Notes under the pieces: generated by a model | What the model was told of the DNA's origin: nothing | The model's input: the letters and a program-made list of their open reading frames with translations, nothing else | The model's database searches: none | NCBI GenBank assembly: GCA_900618425.1 | Contig: UZAN01039461.1 | Span: forward strand, 25,187 to 89,186 | Origin: Echinostoma caproni | Lineage: Eukaryota; Platyhelminthes; Trematoda; Plagiorchiida; Echinostomatidae | Reading direction: 5' to 3' | DNA length: 64,000 bases | Made by a program: the position numbers and the translations under genes | Part shown: positions 13,249 through 26,345 of the stretch, one piece after another | Numbering within the stretch: position 1 is the first letter of the stretch | Layout of the letters: the number at the start of each line of letters is the position of its first letter

Positions 13249-13607
13249 GATTTTGTCGGGTATAGGAAAAATGAAGCATGGATTGAAAAGCTAGGAAACA
13301 CTGGATAGCTGTTTCGACCTAGTTGGGTCTCATCAACAGTGCGAATCCATCGACCCAAAGGGGGATCGAACTCATAACCTCACAGGTGGAACACAATTAT
13401 AAACGGAGGGTAAATTAAAACCGATTTGGTCCCCTGTCCGGTGTTCGATTGGGTAGTATGCCTGAGTTCTACCCCTGAGGTCCCCGGTTCGATCCCCGGT
13501 TGGGTTGATGGATACGCACTACTGATGATACTCAGTCAGGTAGAGACAGCCGCCTAGTATTTCCTAGAATTTAGTTCACGCTTCATTTGCAGTGTACACG
13601 ACAAAGT
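13249..13607. mobile_element. Inverted-repeat (foldback) hammerhead retroposon, 359 bp
   Basis: The outer sequences are inverted copies of each other. The left end GTCGGGTATAGG...AATGAAGC...CTAGGAAA.ACT matches the complement of the right end (CTAGTATTTCCTAG...GCTTCATTTGCAGTGTACACGAC). Each arm carries a hammerhead: a minus-strand one at 13298-13342, and a weaker plus-strand remnant around 13516-13560 (CTGATGA at 13522-13528). Box B-like sequences occur in both orientations: GGTTCGATCCC at 13486-13496 on plus, and GAGTTCGATCCCCC complementary to about 13363-13376. The outer arm sequence is shared with the element at 43359-43537. Confidence 0.7.
13298..13342 (-). ncRNA. Hammerhead ribozyme, one core substitution
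   Basis: Minus-strand reading: helix I strands GCACTG and CAGTGT pair at all six positions (one G-U). The core is TTGATGA where CTGATGA is needed (C3 changed to U). Helix II is GACC/GGTC closing a CAACTA loop. CGAAAC follows. Helix III is ACAGCTAT, one mismatch from self-complementary, before the cleavage triplet ATC. The C3 change is expected to abolish activity, while the helices are still largely paired. Confidence 0.65.
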
Positions 13608-16600
13608 CCACTGTATAAATTCCTATATGTTGCATTTCAGAAAATTGTTGTACATAGCTGAATGAGAGCTCCTCAAAATTAATAATCAGTATCCAGTTCG
13701 CTTACTATTTATTAGATAAATGGAGCTATAAGGAGAGAAAAATTTCTTGTCCTTCATTTTCTTGGAAAAGCTTTACATTTGAATTAAATTCAACTTTCAT
13801 TTATATAGAACTCGATGCTACTAATGAACAGTGACTTGAGATCAACTATCCTTATTCGGACTGGTAATTCTTTAAAACTGAACTTTCACGTGCTATGCTC
13901 TGTCCATTTAGTTTACCACGCAGTCGTTACACTCTCATTAGCGAAAGTATCAGCAATGCACATACATCGAGTCAATCGGACCACTAACTCCGGACTCTGT
14001 GTGTGACAGCGGAGAGTAGTGCGCAAAGTGGAAGTCTCAATGAACCAATTTTATTTAGAAACAGAACGAACAGGCGCCCATGTCTGTTTGTCGGTCATCA
14101 TCGAGATTTCTGTTGCATACAAAATAAACTTGTTTGATGTCTAATGTAAAAAAGCATACATGCTTGAGCTATTCTCTCAATCTGCCAAATGCTAAGAAAA
14201 CAAACTCCAGTGGAACTGGAACGAATCTGACCTAAGTATCTTTTGTGTAATATTATTACAAGACGCCAATCTCGATAAAATGGTAGCTTTATCCAGGCAA
14301 AAACAAAATCTAGTTGCGTTAACTTATCCACTTGGTTACACCTAATCTATGCAAAGGTTTTCTGAGTGATTAAAAATGCAAGTAAATTATTAGAGAAGGA
14401 AGTCGTTTTTTCAAACGTACAGAAACACGTTGGAAACAACAGAAGAAATCAAACAAACGTGATTTATTTTCGAAGAGACTGTCTGTTCTGTTATTGAGTG
14501 TAAACCCCGGTTATGATGTGATGCAGTGGTTCGAAATAAGAACTGCGAAAAATTGGTTCTTTTGGAGTCCGAATATCCCGCACATATAGGCATTACATAG
14601 ATGCGTTTCCTGCAGCAGAAATGATATTCATGAACGGTTTGTATTTGATGAAGGGCAAAAGGGGCTAAGAAGGTTGTTTTATCGTTGTTGAGATTAGTAT
14701 TTGTTTGTGTTATTTTGTGCCTTTGACGATGACCCAAATGGTCGTCTGTGCAGCCGAAACACAATAGCTTGAGCACACGAATGAAATATGATTGTGACAG
14801 TTTTGTTTTATATGAATATTCAAGCACACAGGTCTGTGTATTTTGTGGTTTGTGTGGATCTCAGTTTATGTAACCTCCACATACACAGAACTGGTTGTTT
14901 GTAATCTCGCACGAAATTTCTAAAGTAATAAATAACTCACAGGTCTTAATATAAATGCTTCTGTTGGTTTTCCGATTAAACTGTCAGGACAAACACTTCT
15001 CCTTAGCAGAACATTCCATCCTGAAGACGGGGGCAAGCATCTAAGCTCACTATATTAACTCCCGGAAGACATGTGTCTGAAACCCCTTACCGTCCCTTAT
15101 ATTTGTGTTCCGATGCGACTCTCTGACTGGTCGGTTCCCCTTTTTGGCTAGTTGCATGTACGATTACAAAAAGAAGTGAAGAAAAGAATGAAGTATTTAA
15201 CGTTGTTCTCGTATTGTCTTTTTTCACGCTGAACTTTTCAAACTTTATCCCGATGCCAGAACCAGAAACTTTTCAAAATTTTCATGGCTCATCCTAAAGA
15301 CAATTATTGCAAAGCTGTTCTGCTCAGAGTCAGGTGAAAATTATTCCAATGAAATTTCCAACTTGATTATCTTCTGAGTACAATTAAACTAAAATAAATT
15401 TTGACAGCAAATCTTCAAAACTGGAGCACAAACCCGTTCAAAGTCCCGTATTATACGGCTAAAACGTTATTTAATCTCATGAAGATCCCATATAGACCAC
15501 TATTTCCTATTGTTTCATTTCTATGAAGTAATCAATGTAAAGACTCATTGAACTTGATGGAGAACACGAGAATGTGTTGATCACCATCATCAGTGACCAC
15601 ATTGTTTTTCTTCTTTGCTGAAATCACTTTAGATCCAATCGACATGGTTTAAATTCATGTTTATATTGGTAAAATCTCATCTCTTGAATCTCTAACAAAT
15701 CTGTAATGATGTAGTTTCATCAATAACGTACTATGTAAATAGTTTCCCCATAAACGTTTTCGAGCAGTCATTTCGCTAAGCTCAATGGGACATTAAGAAG
15801 CGAATACGTAACAGTGATCACAAACGCAGGCGAACGCGCACCAGGGAATCTGCTCAAAAAGAATTAGCTAGCTTCTGAGTCATTTATAGATATTGGTGCA
15901 GGCGCGCGTGTCTGTTGGCTGGGTCAGTCAGTCATCCGATGGTGCGCACATGTGAGCATGTTTGTGTACACTTGACTGGCTGAGATGGTCACGACAAAAG
16001 CGCATCAGCGCCATGAGAAGCCCTATTTACGTCAGCGTTTTGGTAGATGCTGCGGTTTAACCGCGATTCGCGACAAAATCTGATGATTGTTCCTAGACTT
16101 TCTCCAAAAACTTTTATATTTAAATTACTCATTTTCAAACACTACCTACTTTCGTTTTATTACCATTGGTATATGATGACGACGGAAACAAAGCTTCATG
16201 GTGCTTAACTTGCTCAGAGACATTTCCGTTATGTTAAAAAGGTGCTGACAAAAGTATTATCATGAATTCTAGCTAAAATGCTTAATTTAAACTTACCATT
16301 TAACTTTTCATTCATTGTCCTACCAGGCATAGAGCAATTTTGTTCGGCCTAGTTGTAAGCGCATCCAAATAAACAGTGGCAAATGGATTTAATGAGACCA
16401 CTGTCACAATGAGCTTGTAGGTTTTTTACTACTGCTAAAGCGTACGGTCGCTCCTTTTTAACTGTGAACGGATACGCGGTGTTTATGGGACAGTGAAACC
16501 TTATTTTCCACTTTCATTGTTGCACTTCAAAGGTTATATGAGGAGATTTTCGATTGAACTTATCCTAGGTGGCAGGTTGTCCAGCATCGCTATATGTCGC

Positions 16601-18999
16601 ATTATTGTAAACTGAACCGGGGGAGCTGCCTGTACTGGGCACGGACCTCACCGGTCGTCAGCTCATGCACTTCCGCATCCGCCCAAAGTGGCGACGAACC
16701 GTGACACTTGGAACAGATGCGGTTGCACATAAAACAGACACACAAGAAGAGAAAACGGCTGTTCGTTTCACCGTCCGTGCTTTATCGCATCACTTGACTG
16801 TATCTTATTATTGGGCTTCTGTGTAGCGTAACGGTATGTCCGCTCACAGCACCGCAGAGGTGCAACCTAATTTTAACACGCAGAATGAGCTTTCTGGGTC
16901 ACACAAACACAAACGCACAAATTTCTGTCCATTATAGGATATATTTTTCTGCACTAAACTATAGGTTTAGTACTATACACTTGGATTGCAGTTTAGAATA
17001 TTGATGACTCATTTGTCAGAGGGTTTCGCAGTCGCATTTTTTACTATCAAAGTTTGGTTCGACATATCTAATAAAAGTTCTAAGTGGTATTGGAAAGCAC
17101 TGTCCCGTATGATAGATGATATTTGAACATATACAATACTTTATTGAATGAAACATGTTTGCTTTGATTTATAATGTACCACATTTTAATAAATCCGGAA
17201 ATCACAAGTTCCACAGTGAGAATATCTTCCACAGATTATTTGTATAAACTAACAACATTACGGAAAATTTATCATTTTGCAAATGTTTTCGTCTTTATTA
17301 AACTTTGGCTCATATTCCTCGGGTTGAATCAACGTGTTACTCTACTCTGAGAAGCCTTAACGGACCGTGCAGATACTCAGTTGTGCTTGAGAATCATCAG
17401 TCAAATCCATTAAGATTCTCACCGGTATCCTAGGAGCTGATAACCTGAGGCCCTAATCACTTGAATTATTCCGGTTGGCCTTCAGCTGCCTGCAGCACAC
17501 CTTTTTGGGTCTTTCACCACTGCAGCAAGCAACGTTTTGCCTAATCTGTAGTCTTATTGATTTAAAAGCCCTGAAAATATGGCGTCGGATACATCAAGCG
17601 AAGAATGTTCATGGAAAAATTTATCACATTCAGATCACACTGGAACAAATAATAATTGTCTATGATTTCAAATATTTTTTTCTCAAAGTAATAAAACTAT
17701 GGATAAGCCTGTGATTTGTCAGGTTTATTCCCCCAGTAAGTTCGATACTTGTAGACCATTCACAATAACTAACAGTTCTGCAGTGTTTCAAGTCGGTTCG
17801 CCTCTGATTGTTCTGGTTTACAGATGACAACTTAGTTTTACACCTCTGTTCTGATTTGTACAGAATGAGACACATTTCGAATGGACCAAAATTATGCACG
17901 CATAAAAATTATTCTTTTATATCCAGAGACACGCGTTGAGGTGTCGATAGTGCACTTTGTTCGGACTTCAGATCGCTGAATGTTTATGACAGAAAACAGA
18001 AGGGGGAATCATAATGGTTACGATATCTCGCACCACCCCTATCGCTCTGTCTGCCTTGAGGCTTAATGGCCAGTGGTACATGGAAAAGGAGGGAGGGCGT
18101 TGCGGCACATGAATTGCAGGCCTCATTCAGTCTTTCTCCGATCGAATGAGCTCGCAACTTGTGTGTTCGAGTGCAATGAAGGGGGGCATGCGACTGACAG
18201 CATTAGTGCTGGTAAGGGGTTCGGCAAATATGAATGCAGTGTCACCATATTCCCTAGAGGATTCTTTGGATGGTCGGATTTTATGAGCTTGGTCGGACTA
18301 TGTGGGCCAAAGCAGCGGGGAGTGTGGTTGATTATGGAAGGAGAATATTTGACTTGTGGACTGAGTCGGTCCAAAGGGAAGGAGTTTGGTGGTTCCTTAT
18401 GGACCTACATTAAGTAAAGTGTCTTCTTACGTTAATATGTGCATTTGGGTGACAAAGTTGCAGTAGTTTATTCACGCAAAGGGAGTTTAGAGGGGAACAG
18501 AGTAGCGGAACTTTGTTCGTTCATGAGAGTAGAATTTGTTGCTCTATCTGTACGTATGTGCTTGCCTTTGGGAGTGCATTAAAGATGGACTGCATGCAGA
18601 CTTGATAGCCCAAGGCGCCGACAAGACCATCTTATCTGTCGACACTGAAGCGACGCGGTGAATGAAAACTGCAAATGAATGGGGTAATTAATCCCCTAAT
18701 TAATTAATGACTGGTAGCTCCGTTCTACCCTCAGACCAAGATTATTTCTGCGTGGCTGCAAACAGTTGTTCGTTTGTTTTAGACTAGTTAACAATGGCAT
18801 GGAGTGAGTAGAAAACAAAGCAAGAAGGAGAAAAGCTGTTAGTAAAGTAGGTGTGTAGTGGAAGTCCATGAATTGTTGAACATGGAGAGCAGTAAACGTG
18901 AAAAGCCCCCACAGTTAATCAAAAATGCATTGTTTTGAAAAAGATTACATTAATTTGTGGCTTTCAATGGCCTCCAGAAAGGAATGACTTACCGGTCCT
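13608..18999. other. Unassigned DNA with a few low-grade signals
   Basis: No supported gene. A GC-richer CG/CA block lies at about 15820-15970. A tRNA box A-like string (TAGCGTAACGGTAT, about 16828-16841) has no convincing box B. The plus ORF at 18073-18417 (114 codons, glycine-rich, no recognisable domain) is the longest open frame. It shares a short string, AAGGGGGGCATG then GACAG, with 20711-20732, which suggests a dispersed repeat rather than a gene. The minus ORF 14411-14827 has no recognised motif. Confidence 0.35.
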
Positions 19000-19014
19000 C
19001 AGCACTTCTTAAAT

Positions 19015-19212
19015 TTGCATCCTGGTCAAACTATTATCTCGCACGAGGGTATGAAAACCGTGACCAGAAGACTGGACCATAGAAGTCGAGTTAGGCTTTC
19101 TGGATGGGAACCTGAGGATCAACATAATCGATGGTTAGAAACACTGAGTGACATTGTCGGGTGTCGCAAACGATTGCTCTTGTGCACATTCTCAGTTTCC
19201 TTGCAAACGTAG
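19015..19212 (+). pseudogene. RTE ORF2 C-terminal fragment
   Basis: The frame carries GMKTVTRRLDH, VRLSGWEPEDQHNRW and LETLSDIVGCRKR, ending at a TAG. This is the terminal block of trematode RTE ORF2 proteins, where an MK..L..L, R.RLPGWGPRD, WLETL.DMA order is typical (family knowledge). Only the last 60 or so residues survive. No pentamer tail follows the stop. It is a 5-prime-truncated dead copy, plus-oriented. Confidence 0.75.
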
Positions 19213-22200
19213 CCTAGGCAAGTTCTCTATGTTCAATTGAAAACTGTTTTAAGCATTCTAATGTTATCTATCATCTTTCCTCCGCATGAGAAGTCAAAAG
19301 CGGCAGCCACAGCCGGCGCATGAATGTGCATGGTTGGTGTTTGTGAAAAATAAAATTGAAAACTGTTTCAACAACGTTTCTGATCTCCTTAGGTGTGTGG
19401 GAATTATCATATGTTTTTCAGCGGGATCGTGGTTTAGTATTGATATCGAAGCACAACTACTCAATTCTAATTGACTGTAACAATTTAATGACTCTAGATT
19501 CGGCCTTTCACATTCGAAAAAAATCGGAAAGTTCTCTAACCTTCTTGCGGGAACGATTCCTATAGTACGAGAATCATCTAACACCTTACACCAACCTGTG
19601 AATAATTCAGATCATTTTTAAGTAGTCAGTAGCCTAATTCAAATCCCAACTATTTAACCAGTATAAGCGTTAGTAATCATTCGTTCAATTATTTCTCATG
19701 CATTGCAGCTGATTCCTGCTTGAGAATGTGATTACTCGGATAGTTGTGTTTTGAAAGTACTATCTTTTGAACATAACATTTTGGCTAGCGTAATCGTTGT
19801 TTTGTATGATGTCATGGACGCCGTCATGTGCTCAGAACGCATTGATCGCCCATTTTGTTTTGAGCACAAATTGGAGCATACAACTTAAAGGACTCGAGAA
19901 TAAGGCATGCAAAAATGATGCCTGATTGAGAGCAGAGTTATTTTTCCTTGATCAATCAGTGTAACCTCGAGAAAGATGAACGTAGTTTGTCTTCGAAGTC
20001 TTAAGCTTTAATCTAAGAATTTCAAAACTACACTAGTTTTAGACCTTGCCAACGTTGAATTTCCTTGGGAAATTCCTCGCTAATACCTAAACGCAAGGTG
20101 TCTTTATGAGTCAAAATGTGTGGACTATGAGCAGACCAAGTTTCCTTTTGGGGGCATTCGAATAGCATTGTGAAGGGATGGAATTTTGCGTATAAATGGG
20201 CGGAAAAGAGCTGTAAGCATCCGTTTTATCGTTATAAGGACATATCAACAGTGCTTACTATTCCTGCAAACATCCAAAGTGTGAATCTTCCGGTGGTTCT
20301 GGTAGTGAGTAGAATCGCTGCTGTTAAACCAGAGTATTGTGGCAGAACAGTAAATTTCTGTTCGAATGTTCATCCCACAAAAAGTGTCTTGTCAAACTGT
20401 CACATCTCTTCGAGTTCAGTCACTTCCTCGCAAAGTCATAGATGATGCGACTTTCCATACTTCAATTCCTCTGTTGATGAAGGGATATTAGCCAAATAAA
20501 TTGGTCATCATAAGACGATTTCAATGGGGCATGCGTCAATACTTTTAATTAGTAAACCATTTATTTCGTTAGAACTGCAAATAATTGCAGGAAACAGCCA
20601 TTTGAAGTAGGCTATTTTGTATAATGTATCTTTCTCTCGTCCAAACCAACTAAACCTAGATCAGTTAACTCATTGCATGCATTCTACAGAATGAATGCTG
20701 AACCGGATGTAAAGGGGGGCATGAGATTGACAGGCTTCTAGCAGAGTGTTGACTCACGGGAGTTTTCATTCGCTATTCCGGTAACACTGTGAATAGGGTG
20801 TTTTGTAATATACTTTTTGAACGTATTTTGCAGCCTTCCCTTTCACGATCTTTGTACTCAACCATGGATAGTTTTCGTTGAGATTCGGAACACATAAAGA
20901 AGTATGAACAGTAAAGAACTGCACTTAATTATCGACGGTAGCGTGAAAGAATATGCTTAGCAAGAAATGTATCACAGTAACATGCAACTTTTATTTCTAA
21001 ATGGAAAACCGATAGACAGACGGACAGACAGACAGACAGATATACAGAGAGCGGAGCTGAAAGAATGTTGTCCTAATTATATTCCAGCGTGCGCATTCTT
21101 CAAATTGCTAAAACAGTTTTTCTGCATTTTTGTGTTTATTCTGTTCATCAACCTGTGACCAGGCCAGTTCTTTGCGTGCCTCTGTTCTTCTGAACGTGCA
21201 CTCATACTTGCATATACCGCCGATTGTCAGCAGGACTGATGGTATGCATTCATCTAACCTAATGGTACAACTGACATCAATAACTAACTTTTGCTCCTAT
21301 GGCGATCTGTTTTCAATTGGGATTGGCGACAGAATTTTATCTTAATGAACATTTCCTTTGATAGGTTGCTAATGAATTAACAAACTCGTGCACATTCACG
21401 TGCGTGTATGCATGTAAACACCACGAAGGTCTTTTTAGTGTTGGTACGCATATGCAAAAATGCAGACGGTTTAACCAAATGACAAAGGTCATTCTTATCT
21501 TGTGAGCTTCCTGCGCTCATACGACCCATCATCAGTTGTAGATCCTTGACTTACTAGAGCCAAAGTACAGTGACTGGCTCTAAAACAGTAGTGGTCTGTA
21601 CCCTGGATAAGGATGTTTTTAGTACACTTCGTAAATTGTGCATGGGACAATCCTTTTAGAGCAATTATTGCGATTATTTTGGCAACGTACTGGTTAATTT
21701 CATTTGATTCGATACATACATACTCTGCAGTCATTACTGACTCACGACTCTGTAACATAAAACAAGGTTTTTCCAAGATCAAGGGGCAGAGGAAATAATC
21801 CAAGAATCCATTTGACAGTTGGAGGTTCACTAGCTTTTACATTTACGCAAACGCAGTGCAATATGATTTGGTGACTGAAGTGTCTTCTAACATGAGACCA
21901 AATGGTTGATCAGGTGCTTTCAGGTTAAGATCTCACAGAAGACTGCGAAGCTGCTTCTGACAAAGGTAGGAATGAATTTCACAGGTTTTTATCATGTTTT
22001 TCTTTTATCTAAAACATTCCAATCCATGTCATTATAAATCACTGAAACAGTGAAGTTCTCTGCTGATATATTGGGTATTAATTATTCATGTCCTTCCACG
22101 AAGGCTGAAAACCGAACTCAGTATTATTACCCATTTTGGCATGTCTGCAGACAGTCTCACTGGCCATAATTGTCTTGGGTCACAAATCAATTTAGTGCGA

Positions 22201-24682
22201 ATTATTGAATCGTTCTCAGTACCAGTCACCATCATGATCATCATCAGAATTATCAGTATTCACTCCACTGAATATAACTGAGTGACGCCAATATTTACTT
22301 GTCTCATTCGTCAATTCGCTGAATGTATCTGCTGAGGGTGTCAGCATCGTTTTGAGTTGGATATCAGACAAATTTCGAACGAACACATTCGTATGTGACT
22401 ACCGGTTTTGAAGACAACTGTGTCTAACGCATGTGTGGACTGATAGCTTCTCTTCAGCGTTTGATGCGCTTGCGGACAATGTAACTCGAATATGAATATA
22501 AATCAACTCCAAGATTCTGATCTTGTAGCACATCAGTGGGAAAGCGGAGGGGGGGGCAGTGTTACTTTTCTGCCTTTGAAATCGTTTATATTCAAATAAT
22601 CACTGTGATCTTGGTGTTACCAGTAAATCCTCTGATGCGATTTTGGGAAGTCAAAAGCATCAAAGTAAAAAGAAAAAGGGACTGTTCGTTGAACAAACCC
22701 TTTTTCTGGGCTGTATTATGCGCACACCGTCAAAAAGGGCAGTTTACGTTTACTGCAATCGATGCAGCGATCCGGAAGGGTTTTATTCAGTTTGTAATAT
22801 CTAATGCTGTATAATCATCATGAAGAATGAACTAAACATCATCGGTTATTGAGGAAAAGTCGTTTGATATGTTGCTAATGTCCGATGTTCTTAACCTATG
22901 AATGGGCTTTAATCCGGGCCTCGATTTATAGGATAACGTGGACAAACTCTTCTGGCCTGTGCAATGAATTTTCATTGATATTTACGCAAACCACACAGTA
23001 TTGTTTTGTTTGACTGGATACTACATGCACTTCTTGCGTAGTTGGCTACCGAATATCTCGGATACGTGGGGCTGTTAAGGTTGTTTCAATTGCTGCTACT
23101 TACCTGTCTTCGGCCATAGCGTACCAAGTTCAAATCCAACCACTGCAGCCCAATTTTGGAGGAAGGGTACTTAGATGTCATCGGTGGCATTACCACGATT
23201 GTTCCTTAAAATAAGTTGTGGTTCATCTCAAAACTCAGCTTCCTCGCTGACATGATTCAGCAGTAACTCCTCAGAACCTGCTGTTTATCGCACAGAAAAA
23301 TTTTATATAAGGTTGTAGATTACGCCACTATTTTCGTCTTTTCACAGCGATAACATTCCTGAAAATGTAGTCCTCAAAGTCGGGAATTTTTGAGTGTTGC
23401 CTAGTAAAATGCTTTCTGAGACGTACTATCATTCGCTATAGCCTTCTGTAGGGCCCCCAGGGGTTACATTTATTGTTAGAAATATCCTGTCCTACCCGTG
23501 TTTCCCTGTTAGGAGGTCTCAATACCAGTCTATTGTTTTGTTTTCAGTAACCTATCGCCAAACTATTTTATTTTAGCAGTAGGAGAGTGAATGACCAAAT
23601 TAGCTGCATTGTAACAATTCCACCGTGAACTATATTACTTGTTCAAATGTAACTAAAATAACATTTTTCATTCATCAGCACAAACCGTATGACAGGAATC
23701 AATAGAAATCTTTAATCACGTGAAATTCGCGCATCTAAACGGTCAACACATTCGTGGAGTATACAGTGTTACAATCATTCGCGTATGGATTTGCCGCGCA
23801 AAACGATTGAGTCTAGGTGTTGAGAATGGCGCGCTGTGCAATATCAAAATGTGCTGAATGAATAGAACAGCCGAGTTGTTTCGGAATGGGCAGTGTATAA
23901 AACGCGAATTGAAAATACTATGCAATATACAGTTTACAGTAGTTCTTACCGGGACATAATGTTCCAAGGTAAATTTCAGTTGATCAAAGGAAACAATAAT
24001 AATAACTGGAATGAACCGTGGGCAAATAATGTTGATTCTGTAGCATGGAAGTGTCCATAATTCCAGATCGCGGAACAAGTGTGGTCCAGCTTGTCTAAAA
24101 AGTACAATCGTGTACTCTCGATTAGCGCGAATCGCTACAAATACCAGAGTTGGAACGTTTAGATTTTCAAATATTGATTTATGGTTCACTTTTACTTAAC
24201 CATCTTTCACATCGATTTAACGTTTGGCATGAGCGTTGAACGCTGAGAATTCTAGTATAAATCATTTATGTGCACACAATGATCATTGTGAATAAGTCCA
24301 AATGTGTATTCATTCTAGAGTCTACTATTTTTTAGGTAGCACAAAGATTAAGACATTTTCGTAATCTATCAACATTTTGAATTCACATGTTTAATCTTCT
24401 CGTTGATTTTACTTCGGATTATCGATCTTCATTCGGCTTTTTATCTTTGCTTTTCGGTAGAATTCCCCCCTCCTGAATCTATACATAAATGTAGAAATCA
24501 AACCTATAAAGTATTACCAACAGCATCAAAATCCGGTGTGTGGGGGGCGTACTTGTTGGAAATGGAACAGGTACTCATCGGAAAACAATGCACATGTACT
24601 GCATTCTCTAAGGCCAATCTGGGAAGATTCCACAAATTGTTATTACCGAAGCTAAACTGTGTTGACTGTTTGCTATTTACAG
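19213..24682. other. Unassigned AT-rich DNA
   Basis: No supported gene. A short CAGA/CGGA simple repeat lies at about 21014-21042, and G-runs near 22547-22557. The 148-codon minus ORF at 23743-24189 has no motif, signal peptide or splice context that I can defend. A plus frame starting GKRRGGQC near 22536 briefly looks RTE-like, but the match does not continue. Confidence 0.35.
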
Positions 24683-24834
24683 GTATTGATCAAACTCGTG
24701 CAACACCCTGACTTTCCTTCGATTTGTCCCCTCCCCATCCTTCTCCAACGTTTAGTTTTTCGAGCCTCATTTACGGGATTGAATATGCTATTACGGTCCC
24801 ACATCAGACGCAACATATCTGTAATAATTACCAA
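24683..24834 (+). CDS. Candidate internal exon, unknown product
   Basis: A 152-bp open segment lies between a good acceptor (TTTGCTATTTACAG ending at 24682) and a good donor (ACCAA then GTATGT at 24835). It reads VLIKLVQHPDFPSICPLP then LLQRLVFRASFTGLNMLL, a leucine-rich, probably helical stretch. It starts in phase 0 and ends with two bases of a codon. I do not recognise the family. The next candidate exon at 26171 restores the frame if its acceptor is the AG at 26169-26170. This is purely ab initio evidence, and such coincidences occur in 64 kb. Confidence 0.35.
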
Positions 24835-25401
24835 GTATGTTTTTGCTTCTATCAATTGACTACCATAACAATGTACGATTTCTCGATTTTGACGACTGCT
24901 GCTGATGCATCAGTTGTTCAACAACAAAGCCTCATTCAAAATATCATTAGAATTTATTTATGAACCTAACCTATAGGCATGATAAGTGTATTTTATTTTT
25001 ATTTGTCAATTTTCCGTTTGCCCTTCTTTATCTTGGATGTTTTATTCGGTTTGAGCATTGTGACACGGTAAAAGTTTATTCAACCTACCTCAGGGTCGAT
25101 TTCTGTTTCTCAGAATATATTTTCACTTTTTTAAGGGTGAAGAATCTTATATGAGTAATTTGTAGCCCCCTAATCTATTAGTTTGTTTCGGCTAGAAAAT
25201 TTTCATTTGTTCTCAGGAACACAGCAATCATTTATGGGGAAAAGTGGAATTTCCACGCTGCTTTGCATACAGTATTTTTTAATTGTGAACTTGGAACTAC
25301 TGCAAATTTTATCTTCTCGTAAATTCAAACGGTGATGCAAAGGAACTAAGAAAATAGCAGTGGGTGGTAAATTTCGGGTATAAATGCTCTTCAACCATAC
25401 T

Positions 25402-25680
25402 TTACTTACTTTACTTTACGGCGGCTGGCTCCTGGTAGAGGATAAGCCGGCTTCATGGATATCTCGAATTGCCGCTGCCCACGCTCGGCGATCTGCGGTA
25501 AGATCAGCGCATATTGTGATCCAGTTTGACTTCCATTGGCGAACACCGTAGACGGAGCGGAGGCCAAGGTTTTCGGTATCCTTTCGGTATCCTTCAACCA
25601 TAGCTATCGACAGACCAGTATGAGACTGGAAACCAGAACGTATATCTAAAATGAGAGCCCAGACGCATGAGTTCAATCAA
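25402..25680 (-). mobile_element. Non-LTR retrotransposon 3-prime end with pentamer tail
   Basis: On the minus strand an open frame contains SVYGVRQWKSNW, ADLTADRRAWAAAIRDI and SSTRSQPP, then a TAA. The stop is formed by the first unit of a TAAAG/TAAG repeat (plus-strand ACTTTACTTACTTTAC at about 25402-25420). A very short 3-prime UTR made of short tandem repeats is characteristic of RTE-group elements (family knowledge). The reading looks like the C-terminal tail of an ORF2, but it differs from the fragment at 19 kb, so it is likely a different subfamily. A 10-bp tandem duplication (TTTCGGTATCC twice) lies inside, near 25571-25592. Confidence 0.6.
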
Positions 25681-26170
25681 TACCTGTATCGGTGACTTAT
25701 GATGTCGTTCTACTATGAACTAGGGGCGAGGAAGTGAGACGGTTCCGGTGGCATTCTAATAAGATACCGATTGATTCCAGTGGTTACATACACACAAACC
25801 GGTGGTATTCGTATAAGATGAGAACAAACGAACAACACTGTACGCGAATCAACTCATTTTATCTTTTCACTTATCTCACATAAATAAACCATAAACTGAG
25901 ATTTTGATTTGTTTACCATAATGACACGCAGGTAACCTTAATTCCCTTGGCTGAGTAGCTTCTTTCATCAACAGAAAATTTCATAGATAGAATAAGAATA
26001 GAATAAGTCTAACCAACAGTGCATTGTGGTGTGCTGAATCTCAGCTTTGAAATGCGCTCTAAGCGTCCTGTTTATAATCTGTATTTGAATTCGAGCGATG
26101 TATAAGGCGAATCTTCTCAACTCCATTCTGGAAGTTTGGTTTGTTTCCTTTCCTTCGGTCTTAATCAGAG

Positions 26171-26345
26171 CACCTTACGTGAGGATACGCAACCTGATTT
26201 ACTAGATTATGTATGTTATACAGTCATTGAGAATCAAAGACATGGTCAACGATTGGAACATTTATCTTCTTCATTTGGACTACAGTATTTATATGTTGGC
26301 CAAAACTCATTGATGCATTTGAACCGGTATTCTGCCACTGTTTGA
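26171..26345 (+). CDS. Candidate exon, unknown product (possibly terminal)
   Basis: A strong pyrimidine tract (TTTCCTTTCCTTCGGTC) runs into AATCAGAG. The downstream frame reads TLREDTQPDLLDYVCYTV, then HGQRLEHLSSSFGLQYLYVG, and stops at TGA 26343-26345. A weak donor, CCG then GTATTC near 26327, is an alternative end. If spliced to 24834 the junction codon becomes AAC and the frame is kept. No domain was recognised. The intron of about 1.3 kb would contain the RTE tail at 25.4 kb in antisense orientation. Confidence is limited by the lack of homology. Confidence 0.33.

Noticed and set aside
14411..14827. 138-codon minus ORF
   Set aside because: A short string similar to the CR1-like EN region at 52.5 kb was noticed, but the flanking residues do not align. 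Left unassigned.
16815..16880. tRNA box A-like TAGCGTAACGGTAT
   Set aside because: No acceptable box B or cloverleaf, and no second copy in the window.
18073..18417. 114-codon glycine-rich plus ORF as a gene
   Set aside because: No domain or splice signals; shares a short string with 20.71 kb, so a dispersed repeat is more likely.
22536..22580. Plus frame beginning GKRRGGQC, like the RTE WKKRRGGQ motif
   Set aside because: The similarity stops after a few residues and is driven by a G-run. No RTE context on either side.
23743..24189. 148-codon minus ORF, among the longest without a transposon hit
   Set aside because: No motif, splice context or start context. Length alone is not convincing in AT-rich DNA of this size.
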